From contig JAMOUW010000072.1 of the NCBI GenBank assembly GCA_027067955.1, positions 27,907 to 91,906 of the forward strand: a stretch of DNA of 64,000 bases. Reading direction: 5' to 3'. This document shows, in pieces, positions 36,119 to 43,796 of the stretch. This DNA is from Thermaceae bacterium. Lineage in GTDB: Bacteria > Deinococcota > Deinococci > Deinococcales > Marinithermaceae. The notes beneath the pieces are model-generated. The model ran no database searches. It was given only the letters and a program-made list of their open reading frames with translations, and had not been told where the DNA came from. Position numbers and translations under genes: made by a program. Each line of letters opens with the position of its first letter. Within the stretch, counting starts at the first letter, position 1.

Positions 36119-37012
36119 ATGATGCGAGCCGTCATCCTCGGGGTACCTATGGACCTAGGCGCTGGTCGTCGCGGTGTCGATATGGGCCCCAGTGCCATTC
36201 GTTACGCACGCTTGCATGAGGTGTTGCGATCACTGGGATACGAAGTGCACGACCTGGGCGATTTGGAGGTGCCTGTTGTCGAAACGTTAAAAATCAACGG
36301 TGGAGAGCCGGGCGGATTACATTATCTGGAGGCTATTCAATCCGCTTGCGCCGAATTATCGCAAAGAGTGGAGGCAATAGAGGGGGCGTTCCCGGTCGTG
36401 CTCGGAGGCGACCATTCCATAAGCATTGGTTCGATTCCCGGACTGCGCCGTGGCCGGCGCACCGGTCTGATTTGGATCGATGCTCACGCCGACTTCAACA
36501 CCCCCGAAACAAGCCCTTCAGGGAACATCCATGGAATGCCGCTGGCGGCGTTATTGGGGTACGGTGATCCCCGGCTGGTGGCTCTGGGGGCGCGCGAACC
36601 ACGGCTGCGCCTGGAGGATGTTGTCTTGTTGGGGGTGCGCAGCGTAGACCCGGGCGAGCGGATCTTGTTGCGCGAAGCCGGGGTGACTGTTTACACCATG
36701 AAGGAGATAGACCGCATGGGTCTCCCAACGGTGGCGGCCAACGTAGTGGCGCAAATGGAGCGAGTTGAGCAGGTGCACGTATCTTTCGATGCCGATGTAC
36801 TGGACCCCTCGGTTGCTCCGGGTGTAGGAACCCCGGTTCCGGGCGGACTTACTTATCGCGAAGCCCATTTATTAATGGAATTACTATCAGATGCGGGGAT
36901 CGTTACCAGCCTTGACCTCGTTGAGGTCAACCCAATCCTCGACGAAAAGAACCGCACCGCTGAGATAGTGGTGGAGCTGGCGGCCAGCCTCATGGGGAAA
37001 AAGATCCTATGA
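36119..37012 (+). CDS. Arginase (ureohydrolase family)
   Basis: Hydrolyses arginine to ornithine and urea, with two Mn ions. The 297 residues contain all metal motifs: GGDHSISIGSI (about 97), IDAHADFNTP (about 120) and SFDADVLDPSVAPGVGTP (about 222). The N-terminal GVPMDLGAGRRGVDMGPSAIRYA and the length favour arginase over agmatinase. Neighbours do not help. Start chosen by the -10 box; the ATG three bases later is equally possible. Confidence 0.88.
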   Translation: MMRAVILGVPMDLGAGRRGVDMGPSAIRYARLHEVLRSLGYEVHDLGDLEVPVVETLKINGGEPGGLHYLEAIQSACAELSQRVEAIEGAFPVVLGGDHSISIGSIPGLRRGRRTGLIWIDAHADFNTPETSPSGNIHGMPLAALLGYGDPRLVALGAREPRLRLEDVVLLGVRSVDPGERILLREAGVTVYTMKEIDRMGLPTVAANVVAQMERVEQVHVSFDADVLDPSVAPGVGTPVPGGLTYREAHLLMELLSDAGIVTSLDLVEVNPILDEKNRTAEIVVELAASLMGKKIL

Positions 37013-37288
37013 ACCTTACTGACGTTGCAGGATAATTTGTGCGGCGCAGTGATAGCGGGCTAGGGGGTCCTCCCGTCTCTGTGCTGCTGTGGCTCCACTG
37101 GCCGCCCGCCGCGATGCAGGACGCGCGTTTCCCGGCGGTCCCCGTGCGAGCTTCGCGGTGCGCACGAAGCGATGTCGGCGGGCGCGCCATAGCGGGATCC
37201 ACCGCAGCCATGCGTGTGCTCATAGTGCAGTCGGACGCCGGGTCGAGAGGCGCGCGGGTACGGGCAGGAGCTCCCTGCGGCCTCGGGA
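37013..37288 (+). other. GC-rich structured gap, no convincing gene
   Basis: About 275 bases between the arginase stop and the next gene's stop. Open frames here lack ribosome sites and look like chance. Inverted repeats are frequent: GTGCG/CGCAC (37144-37165), CCCGGCG-TC paired at distance with GACGCCGGG (37131-37140 and 37233-37242), CGCGCG at both 37122 and 37251, and GCAGG/CCTGC (37264-37278). The nested order would allow one long hairpin with interior loops. It could be an undescribed RNA or only a decayed stretch. I found no match to RNase P, SRP or tmRNA motifs; strand is unknown. Confidence 0.35.
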
Positions 37289-37885
37289 TCACCAATCGTC
37301 GCTGCGGATACGCGGATCCATCAGGATGGCGTAGACGTATGAAGGTCCGAAGACGTCTTTGGGTACGTCGGCCACCTTTTCGAAGGGCACCGCGACAAGA
37401 GCCTTGGCGAACTGACTTTTTTGGATCCTGACCTTGGTGGTGCTAGGTACGATTGCGTTGCCTTCCACCCGGTAAGTGAATGCCTGCCCCTTCAGCTGAT
37501 GAAACGTTTCGCCTTCGTAGGCGACTATGCGATTCCACACCTTCTCGATATCCGGTCCGTCGTCCGGGTTCGTTGGCGGGTTTCTAGATCCGGCCGGCTT
37601 TTCGCCGTTTGCTGCCGTTTGGCTTTCGGGCTGCGGGGGGCGGCCGGAAAGATCCGTTTCGGCAACGGTGGGGACCGTATTGTTCTCCGACGGCTGCGCA
37701 TCGTCGGCGGGCATCCCGTATTGTTGCGCAGGTTTTTTCTCCAGCAGTGCCTGGGCGATGAACCCCAGCCCCGTACCGATAAAGAATCCGGCCAGGATAT
37801 GTCCTAGTAATAGGCCGACTCCCGTACCGACTAACAAGAAACCTATAAAAATGTTACTGCGTGAGTTTTTCCTCTCGTGGCCCAT
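37289..37885 (-). CDS. Hypothetical protein: glycine-zipper membrane segment plus C-terminal domain
   Basis: A 198-residue protein. Residues 12-48 form a Gly-rich hydrophobic hairpin (FIGFLLVGTGVGLLLGHILAG). A Pro/Asn-rich linker follows (about 55-115). The C-terminal 75 residues (VWNRIVAYEGETFHQLKG, FTYRVEGNAIVPS, SQFAKALVAVPFEKV, GPSYVYAILMDPRI) recall a domain I have seen at the C terminus of restriction- or HNH-related proteins; this is memory, not a search. GGGAGGG lies before the ATG. Function unknown. Confidence 0.7.
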   Translation of the reverse strand: MGHERKNSRSNIFIGFLLVGTGVGLLLGHILAGFFIGTGLGFIAQALLEKKPAQQYGMPADDAQPSENNTVPTVAETDLSGRPPQPESQTAANGEKPAGSRNPPTNPDDGPDIEKVWNRIVAYEGETFHQLKGQAFTYRVEGNAIVPSTTKVRIQKSQFAKALVAVPFEKVADVPKDVFGPSYVYAILMDPRIRSDDW

Positions 37886-38128
37886 ACGACCCTCCCTAGG
37901 TGTCAGCTTTCATTGTATGCAATGGCTTTTACCAGAGCGGTTCGGCGCGCAAGGAGGATTTGCGTCCCGCGAAAGTATGGAAGGGTACCGCTGTATGATC
38001 ATGAGTCTGCATTCAGGATGGTTTTAAAAGCTGTTTCGCTGATGAGAATGAGCATTCTTTTTAGCGACACCGGCGGAGAACTGCACCGGGTGAGTTTAAA
38101 CGTGGGAGGTGTTTTCATACAGGCTGGT

Positions 38129-38134
38129 TATGCT
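38129..38134 (+). promoter_or_regulatory. -10 box of a leaderless hisA transcript
   Basis: TATGCT, six bases before the hisA ATG. The 37886-38128 stretch before it holds no gene that I can support; a small GAAT/ATTC hairpin with T5 near 38049-38065 is the only visible element. Confidence 0.45.
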
Positions 38135-38140
38135 GGTGCC

Positions 38141-38848
38141 ATGAAGGTCATCCCCGCGGTGGACATCCAGGGCGGCAAAGCGGTGCGCCTGGTCGAGGGC
38201 GACCCGGCGCGCGAAACCGTTTACTTCGAGGACCCGGTTGGTGCAGCTCTTTACTGGGAAGAGCAGGGCGCTACGCTCCTGCACGTAGTGGATCTTGACG
38301 CTGCGCTGGGGCGCGGCGACAACCGTGCGCAGATCCGCCGCATCGCAGCGGCGCTGGCCATGGGGTTCGAGGTGGGGGGCGGCATCCGCACCCTGGAGGA
38401 GGCCGAGGCGGTGCTGGGCTTGGGGGCCGAGCGGGTGGTAATAGGGACGGTGCTGGTGCGTGAGCCGGAAGAGGCAGTGCGAATGCTGGAGCTCCTGGGG
38501 CCTGCGCGCATAGTGCCCAGCCTCGACGGACGCGGGCTCGAGGCCGCCGTGGCTGGCTGGCAGGAGGGGGGGGCGGGGAACGTCCTCGATCTCGCGCACG
38601 CCGCCGATGAAATGGGGTTTCGCACCCTCATTTACACCGACGTGCGCCGCGACGGCACCCTGGAGGGGCTAGACCTGGAAGTGATTGCCCGCGTGCGCGA
38701 CGCCTGGCCGCACGAATTGATAGCCGGGGGCGGCGTGGCCAGCGATGCCGACCTTGAAGGTCTCGACCGCCTGGGTGTTGAGGGTGCAATAGTGGGCAAG
38801 GCGCTTTATGAGGGCTCCGTCGACGGTCGCCGCTGGTGGCGCGGCTGA
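38141..38848 (+). CDS. hisA: ProFAR isomerase
   Basis: Histidine synthesis, an (beta-alpha)8 barrel of 235 residues. MKVIPAVDIQGGKAVRLVEGD carries the first catalytic Asp (about 8), EVGGGIRTLEEAEAVL the phosphate loop, and YTDVRRDGTLEG the second Asp (about 166) with the C-terminal phosphate site IAGGGVASDADL. The long upstream open frame is not part of the gene. No other his genes are near. Four bases before mutM. Confidence 0.94.
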   Translation: MKVIPAVDIQGGKAVRLVEGDPARETVYFEDPVGAALYWEEQGATLLHVVDLDAALGRGDNRAQIRRIAAALAMGFEVGGGIRTLEEAEAVLGLGAERVVIGTVLVREPEEAVRMLELLGPARIVPSLDGRGLEAAVAGWQEGGAGNVLDLAHAADEMGFRTLIYTDVRRDGTLEGLDLEVIARVRDAWPHELIAGGGVASDADLEGLDRLGVEGAIVGKALYEGSVDGRRWWRG

Positions 38849-38852
38849 GGCG

Positions 38853-39650
38853 ATGCCAGAACTGCCCGAGGTGGAAACGGTGCGGCGCATGCTGGCGCCG
38901 CTGGTTGCGGAGCAGAGGTTGCTGGCGGTGGTTCACGACGATCCGCTGCGTTATCGGAATCTGGACGGGGCGGCCGGTCTTCGCATAAAGCGTCTGCGAC
39001 GGCGTGGAAAATACCTGATTTTTGACCTGGAAAGGGACCTGGAGCTGGTTATTCATCTGGGCATGAGCGGCAGCCTGCGTCTCGATGAGGGTTCCCACAC
39101 CCGCGCCCGGATTGAATTGGAGGGACTGACGGTTTTTTTCAACGATCCCCGCCGCTTCGGAAAGCTACTTTTGGTCCCCGCGGGCGATTACGCAGCGCTA
39201 CCGACGCTCGCACGCATGGGTCCCGAGCCACTTTCACGCAATTTCACGGCGCGCGCCCTCGCCGGAAGGCTGGCGGGCACGCGCCGTCCCTTGAAGGCGG
39301 CCTTACTCAGCCAGGAACCGGTGGCCGGACTGGGAAATATCTACGCCGACGAGTCCCTTTGGGGGGCGCGGTTGCATCCGGCGCGGCGGGCAGACACACT
39401 CGCCTTCTTCGAAGTGCGGGCGCTTCACCGCGCAATCAGGTCGGTATTGCGCCGCGCCGTCGTCCTGGGGGGATCGACGCTGGGCGACGGCGCCTATACC
39501 AGGCCCGACGGCGAGCCGGGGTATTTCCAGATTGAGCATTCGGTCTACGGCCGCGCTGGTGAGGCCTGCCCGCGCTGCGGGCGGAAGATCGAGCGTTTCG
39601 TCCTCGGTGGTCGCTCTACCCACGTTTGCCCCCGTTGTCAGAGTCGCTAG
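38853..39650 (+). CDS. mutM: Formamidopyrimidine-DNA glycosylase
   Basis: Removes 8-oxoguanine and ring-opened purines, with lyase activity. Catalytic Pro2 and Glu3 are exposed in MPELPEVETVR. Lys in RRRGKYLIFDL (about 54), the helix-two-turn-helix GLGNIYADE (about 165) and the zinc finger CPRCGRKIERFVLGG..CPRC at the C terminus are intact in 265 residues. Four bases after hisA, so cotranscribed. Confidence 0.95.
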   Translation: MPELPEVETVRRMLAPLVAEQRLLAVVHDDPLRYRNLDGAAGLRIKRLRRRGKYLIFDLERDLELVIHLGMSGSLRLDEGSHTRARIELEGLTVFFNDPRRFGKLLLVPAGDYAALPTLARMGPEPLSRNFTARALAGRLAGTRRPLKAALLSQEPVAGLGNIYADESLWGARLHPARRADTLAFFEVRALHRAIRSVLRRAVVLGGSTLGDGAYTRPDGEPGYFQIEHSVYGRAGEACPRCGRKIERFVLGGRSTHVCPRCQSR

Positions 39651-39728
39651 ACGGCGACGCTTCCTTACGGAAGCTGAAAAACCCCGGCGATTGTGTTATC
39701 CTATGCATGTAGTCCCCTGGCATATGCA

Positions 39729-39748
39729 GGGTGGGTGGAAACCCACCC
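39729..39748 (+). terminator. GNRA-capped hairpin in the rimP-nusA-infB leader
   Basis: GGGTGGGT, loop GGAA, ACCCACCC, then TTTGTTG. It lies 24 bases before the rimP ATG. It may end the mutM transcript, or act as an attenuator of the nusA operon, which in other bacteria is autoregulated. Confidence 0.6.
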
Positions 39749-39772
39749 TTTGTTGCTGGAAGGGGGCGCACG

Positions 39773-40228
39773 ATGGAGCAGCAAATGGATCTTTGGGAAC
39801 TGGTAGAAAACGTGGTGCGGCCACTCGGATACGAGCCGCTGGAGGTGCGGCTGCATGGCGCGGGGAAGACGCAGGTGCTTACGGTAAAGCTCGAGCGCCT
39901 GGACGAAAGGCCCATAACCGTTGCCGATTTGCAGCGGGCCAACAGGGTTATCGGACTCGAGCTGGACCGGCTGGATCCCGTCCGCGGAGCCTACCGGCTC
40001 GAGGTGGAATCGCCGGGGCCCGACCGGCCGTTGCTTACCAGACGCCACTTCGAACGCTTCGCGGGTTTGAAGGCAAAGGTGCGCACCAGGGAAGGCAGCT
40101 TCACCGGCAGGATTGCCGAGGTCGGCCCCGATAGCGTCACCTTTTCCCTGGCGGGGGGGGATAAGCGCACCCTCCCGCTAGGAGACTTCAGGGCCACGCT
40201 GGCCGAATGGCCCGGTGAACCGCGGTAG
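39773..40228 (+). CDS. rimP: Ribosome maturation factor RimP
   Basis: 30S assembly factor of 151 residues: MDLWELVENVVRPLGYEPLEVRL at the start, VADLQRANRVIGLELDRLDPV, RLEVESPGPDRPLLTRRHFERFAG (typical SPGxxRPL motif, about 88) and the C-terminal SH3-like sheet. Head of rimP-nusA-ylxR-infB. The ATG fits the family start. Confidence 0.95.
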   Translation: MEQQMDLWELVENVVRPLGYEPLEVRLHGAGKTQVLTVKLERLDERPITVADLQRANRVIGLELDRLDPVRGAYRLEVESPGPDRPLLTRRHFERFAGLKAKVRTREGSFTGRIAEVGPDSVTFSLAGGDKRTLPLGDFRATLAEWPGEPR

Positions 40229-40248
40229 CACTGGAGGATAAAAGAGCG

Positions 40249-41454
40249 ATGAACAGAGAATTTGTAGAAGCTTTGGAGCAAGTTGCGCTCGAGCGCGGCG
40301 TGAGCACCGAGGAGCTGGCCGAGGCCTTCGAAGAGGCTCTGGCGAAGGCGTATCTGCGCCACAAAGGTTTCAAACCCAAGGAGGTCGAGGAGGGTCTGGG
40401 CCCCGTGGTTGAGGTGAACCTGGATCAGCAAACCGGCGAGATAGAGGTGCTGGAGATCCGCCGCGTCGTCGAAGAGGTCGAGAATCCCGACCGCGAGATT
40501 CCCCTCGAAGAGGCTAAGAAATACGACCCCGAGGTCCAGGTCGGTGAGGAGATGGAGTTTCCGATCGACCCCGACGTGTTCAGCCGCATAGCGGTGCAAG
40601 CGGCCAAGCAGATACTTACCCAGCGCCTCAAGGAGGCGGAACGCAACCGCGTGTACGAGGAATACAAGGACCGCGAGGGTGAGATCATCACGGGTCAGGT
40701 TACGCGCGTAGACAACCGTGGCAACGTCTATGTCGATCTGGGTCGCGGCGAGGCGCTCATGCCGCCCCGCGAGCAAATTCCCGGCGAACGCTATCATCCC
40801 GGGCAGCGGGTGAAGGTGTACCTGAAGGAAGTGCGGCGCAGCTCCAAGGGCCCGAGCCTGATAGTTTCCCGCGCCCACGAAGAGCTGCTCAAGTACCTGA
40901 TGCGCCAGGAGGTTCCCGAGATCGCCGAAGGTACGGTGGAGATAAAGGTGGTTTCCCGCGAGCCTGGTAGCCGCAGCAAGGTGGCCGTGGTGAGCCATAA
41001 CCCCAACGTCGATCCCATCGGCGCCTGTATCGGGCACAAGGGGCAGCGTATCCAGGCGGTTAGCGCCGAGCTGGGCCGGGAGAAGATTGACGTAATCCCC
41101 TGGAGCTCGAATCCGCGCGAATTCATTCGCAACGCCCTTTCACCGGCCACCGTGGGCAATATCGACATCGACACCGAGTCCGGCCGCGCGGTGGTTTCGG
41201 TGGGTAAGGATCAGCACTCGGTTGCTATCGGCCGCGGCGGTCAGAACGTGCGCCTGGCGTCCAAACTGACCGGGTTCGAGATCGACTTCAAAGAAGCCGA
41301 AGAGGTTTCCGACCTCGACGAGGCGCTCTTGCGCGCATCCGAGAAGACCGAAGAAGTGGCGGTGGACGCCGGTGCCAAGGCGCGCTTCGACAGCCTGTTT
41401 GCGGATACGGTGGAGTCTGAAGAAGAGGAGGCCGGCTCCGAAGATGAGGCGTAA
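40249..41454 (+). CDS. nusA: Transcription termination/antitermination protein NusA
   Basis: The 401 residues hold an N-terminal RNA polymerase-binding domain (1-130), an S1 domain (GEIITGQVTRVDNRGNVYVDL, about 143-205) and two KH domains (VDPIGACIGHKGQRIQAV and AIGRGGQNVRLASKLTGF). No C-terminal acidic repeats, as in most non-proteobacteria; the end is an acidic tail. An SD-like GGAGG lies before the ATG. Confidence 0.97.
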   Translation: MNREFVEALEQVALERGVSTEELAEAFEEALAKAYLRHKGFKPKEVEEGLGPVVEVNLDQQTGEIEVLEIRRVVEEVENPDREIPLEEAKKYDPEVQVGEEMEFPIDPDVFSRIAVQAAKQILTQRLKEAERNRVYEEYKDREGEIITGQVTRVDNRGNVYVDLGRGEALMPPREQIPGERYHPGQRVKVYLKEVRRSSKGPSLIVSRAHEELLKYLMRQEVPEIAEGTVEIKVVSREPGSRSKVAVVSHNPNVDPIGACIGHKGQRIQAVSAELGREKIDVIPWSSNPREFIRNALSPATVGNIDIDTESGRAVVSVGKDQHSVAIGRGGQNVRLASKLTGFEIDFKEAEEVSDLDEALLRASEKTEEVAVDAGAKARFDSLFADTVESEEEEAGSEDEA

Positions 41455-41812
41455 GGGCCACGTACCCGTGCGCATGTGCGCTACGTGTCGCCGCCGGCGG
41501 CCCAAGCGCGAGCTGCTGCGCGTGGTTCGCACGCCCGAGGGCTGGCGCATCGACCCGACGGGCAAGGCTCCGGGGCGCGGCGCGTACGTCTGCCCGGACG
41601 AGCCCGCCTGTTGGGAAGAAAAGAAGCTGAGGCGCTGGGCCGGAGCCGGGGCGCAGACCCTGGCCGAAGCGCTGGCGGCCTATTTGGGAGGAGAAGATGG
41701 CGAAGATTCGCATTTATCAACTGGCCAAAGAGCTGGGCATGGAGAACAAGGAGCTCATGGAGCTCCTGGACACGATGGGGGTGGAGTACAAGTCCCACGC
41801 CTCGACCCTTGA
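41444..41812 (+). CDS. ylxR: YlxR-family RNA-binding protein
   Basis: DUF448/YlxR protein between nusA and infB. The family core PVRMCATCRRRRPKRELLRVVRTPEG with C-x2-C and the GRGAYVCPDEPACWEEKK segment are clear, up to about residue 85. The ATG lies inside the last codons of nusA. The frame runs on for 116 bases into infB, giving a low-complexity tail (about 38 residues) that the family usually lacks. The core is sure; the tail may be an artefact of a lost stop. Confidence 0.85.
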   Translation: MRRKGHVPVRMCATCRRRRPKRELLRVVRTPEGWRIDPTGKAPGRGAYVCPDEPACWEEKKLRRWAGAGAQTLAEALAAYLGGEDGEDSHLSTGQRAGHGEQGAHGAPGHDGGGVQVPRLDP

Positions 41813-43424
41813 CGAGGAAACCGCCGCGGCGGTGAAGGAGATCATCGCCGAGCAGAAGGGCCTGGAGGAGAAGCGAAGGGCCGAGGAGGCCCGTGCGGCC
41901 CTGCCGAAGCGGCCGCCGGTGGTAACCATTATGGGTCACGTCGACCACGGCAAGACGACCCTGCTCGACTACTTGCGGCACAGCCGTATCGCCGAGCGCG
42001 AGGCCGGCGGCATCACCCAGCATGTAGGGGCTTTCACCGTCGAGACGCCCCAGGGCGGGATCGTTTTTATCGACACCCCCGGCCACGAAGCCTTTACCAC
42101 TATCCGCGAGCGCGGGGCGCGCGTGGCCGACATCGCCGTGATCGTCATAGCTGCTGACGACGGCATAATGCCCCAGACCAAGGAGGCCATCGCCCACGCC
42201 AAGGCCGCGGGGGTTCCCATTATCTTCGCCATCAACAAGATCGATCTTCCCCGCGCCGACGTGGACAAGGTGATGCAGGACCTGATGAAGGAGGGTTTCG
42301 TTCCCGAGGCCTATGGTGGCGATGCCATAGTGGTGCCCATCAGCGCCAAGACTGGCGAGAACGTGGACGACCTCCTGGACATGCTGTTGCTGGTGGCCGA
42401 GATGGAGGACCTGCGCGCCGATCCCGACGCAGAACCTCGCGGTGTGATCCTCGAATCCAAGCGCGACAAGAAGGCGGGGGTACTGGTCACCCTGCTGGTT
42501 CAGGAGGGCACCTTTCGGGTCGGCGACTACCTGGTTGCGGGCGACGTCTGGGGCAAGATCCGCGCGATGATCGACCCCGACGGCAAACAGGTCAAGGAGG
42601 CGACCCCGGGAACCGCGGTGCAGGTGCTGGGCTTCCGCGATCTGCCTGAGGCGGGAACCACCGTGGAGTGGGTGCCCGACGAGGAGGCGGCCAAGCACAT
42701 CGCCGAGGAACGGCGTGAGGAGCGCAAGGCACGCGAACAGGAGGAGGCCGAACGCCGCAAGGTGAAGAGCATGGCCGATCTGCTGCGGCAGATGCAGGAG
42801 GGTCAGAAGGCCGAGATCAACCTGATCCTGCGCGCCGACACTCAGGGATCGCTGGAGGCTATCAAGGGCATTCTCGCCAAGGAGGAAACCGAGGACGTTA
42901 AGATCAACGTGCTGCTCGAGGCCGTGGGCGCGCCCACCGAAGGCGACATCCTGCTGGCCAGCACCACCGAGAACGCCGCCATTCTTTCATTCGGGGTCAC
43001 CCCTCCGGGTTCGGTCAAGAAGAAGGCCGAACAGAAAGGGGTGTTGCTCAAGAGCTTCCGCATCATCTATGACCTTATCGATGAGGTGCGGGAGATGGTG
43101 CGGGCTCAGACCGAACCGGAAATGAAAGAAGAGATCGTGGGCCATGCCGAGGTGCGCGCTGTCTTCAAGCTGCCCAAAGGGGGCAAGGTGGCGGGGTGCA
43201 TGGTCACCGACGGTCGGCTCGTGCGCAATGCCGAGATAAGGGTTCAGCGCGGCGGTGAGGAGATTTGGAGCGGTCGCATAGAGAGCCTCAAGAGGTTCAA
43301 GGACGACGTGCGTGAGGTGGCTGCAGGTTACGAGTGCGGCATCAAGCTTGCTGGCTTCGACGATTACCAGGAGGGGGACGTGCTCGAAGCGGTGCGTTTG
43401 GTCGAGGTCGGCGAAGCCCGGTAG
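41697..43424 (+). CDS. infB: Translation initiation factor IF-2
   Basis: The 575 residues are short, like Thermus IF-2 and unlike the 890 of E. coli. A helical N domain (1-60) is followed by the GTPase ([14 protein letters not shown] at about 80, [13 protein letters not shown]) and the C1/C2 barrels, with the ending [18 protein letters not shown] lies seven bases before the ATG, which overlaps the YlxR frame. Confidence 0.97.
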   Translation: MAKIRIYQLAKELGMENKELMELLDTMGVEYKSHASTLDEETAAAVKEIIAEQKGLEEKRRAEEARAALPKRPPVVTIMGHVDHGKTTLLDYLRHSRIAEREAGGITQHVGAFTVETPQGGIVFIDTPGHEAFTTIRERGARVADIAVIVIAADDGIMPQTKEAIAHAKAAGVPIIFAINKIDLPRADVDKVMQDLMKEGFVPEAYGGDAIVVPISAKTGENVDDLLDMLLLVAEMEDLRADPDAEPRGVILESKRDKKAGVLVTLLVQEGTFRVGDYLVAGDVWGKIRAMIDPDGKQVKEATPGTAVQVLGFRDLPEAGTTVEWVPDEEAAKHIAEERREERKAREQEEAERRKVKSMADLLRQMQEGQKAEINLILRADTQGSLEAIKGILAKEETEDVKINVLLEAVGAPTEGDILLASTTENAAILSFGVTPPGSVKKKAEQKGVLLKSFRIIYDLIDEVREMVRAQTEPEMKEEIVGHAEVRAVFKLPKGGKVAGCMVTDGRLVRNAEIRVQRGGEEIWSGRIESLKRFKDDVREVAAGYECGIKLAGFDDYQEGDVLEAVRLVEVGEAR

Positions 43425-43436
43425 ACTGCGGTGAGT

Positions 43437-43733
43437 ATGCGCCGGTTTGCGCTCGCCTTGCTGGTGGTGCTGGGCTTATCTTGGGGCCTGGCGCCGCACC
43501 TTCCCCTGGCTCCGGGAGCGGTGGCGGGCCAGGGGCTGGGCTCGGAACGGGCCTATATCGAGGCTTCCGGGGGCGGGCCGGTGGTCACCGCCTCGGCGCT
43601 GGCTGCCGCGGTGCCGGTATGGCTGCGCGCCTGGAGGCGGCCCGTTTCTTCCCGGTTGCGCTACGCACCGCCCTTGCTGCCGTCCCGGCGTCTTTTTTTA
43701 CGGCTGCAGCGCTTGCAGCTCGAAGGCGGCTAG
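43437..43733 (+). CDS. Small secreted or membrane protein, unknown
   Basis: A 98-residue open frame between infB and secDF. The start (RRFALALLVVLGLSWGLAPHLPLAPGAVA) looks like a signal peptide. The remainder has basic and hydrophobic runs (RRLFLRLQRLQ) and no motif. No clear ribosome site. It may be real or chance in GC-rich DNA; the signal peptide and position in an operon make it worth listing. Confidence 0.4.
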   Translation: MRRFALALLVVLGLSWGLAPHLPLAPGAVAGQGLGSERAYIEASGGGPVVTASALAAAVPVWLRAWRRPVSSRLRYAPPLLPSRRLFLRLQRLQLEGG

Positions 43734-43796
43734 ATCCGGAAGCTATTCCGGCAGGCCCTAGATCCCAAGCAAACCTATTGCACATACGGAGACAGC

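Noticed and set aside
37013..37288. SRP RNA, RNase P RNA or tmRNA in the structured gap
   Set aside because: None of their conserved motifs (GGTCCGGAAGGAAGC-like, GAGGAAAGTCC-like, or a tRNA-like end) could be found on either strand.
37039..37431. A 130-residue open frame in the gap after the arginase gene
   Set aside because: No ribosome site, Arg/Pro/Gly-rich composition typical of GC-rich chance frames, and its second half lies on top of the hypothetical gene at 37289 on the other strand.
39991..41037. A 348-residue minus-strand frame across rimP and nusA
   Set aside because: It is the antisense shadow of two well-recognised genes; His/Leu-rich composition shows the codon-bias mirror.
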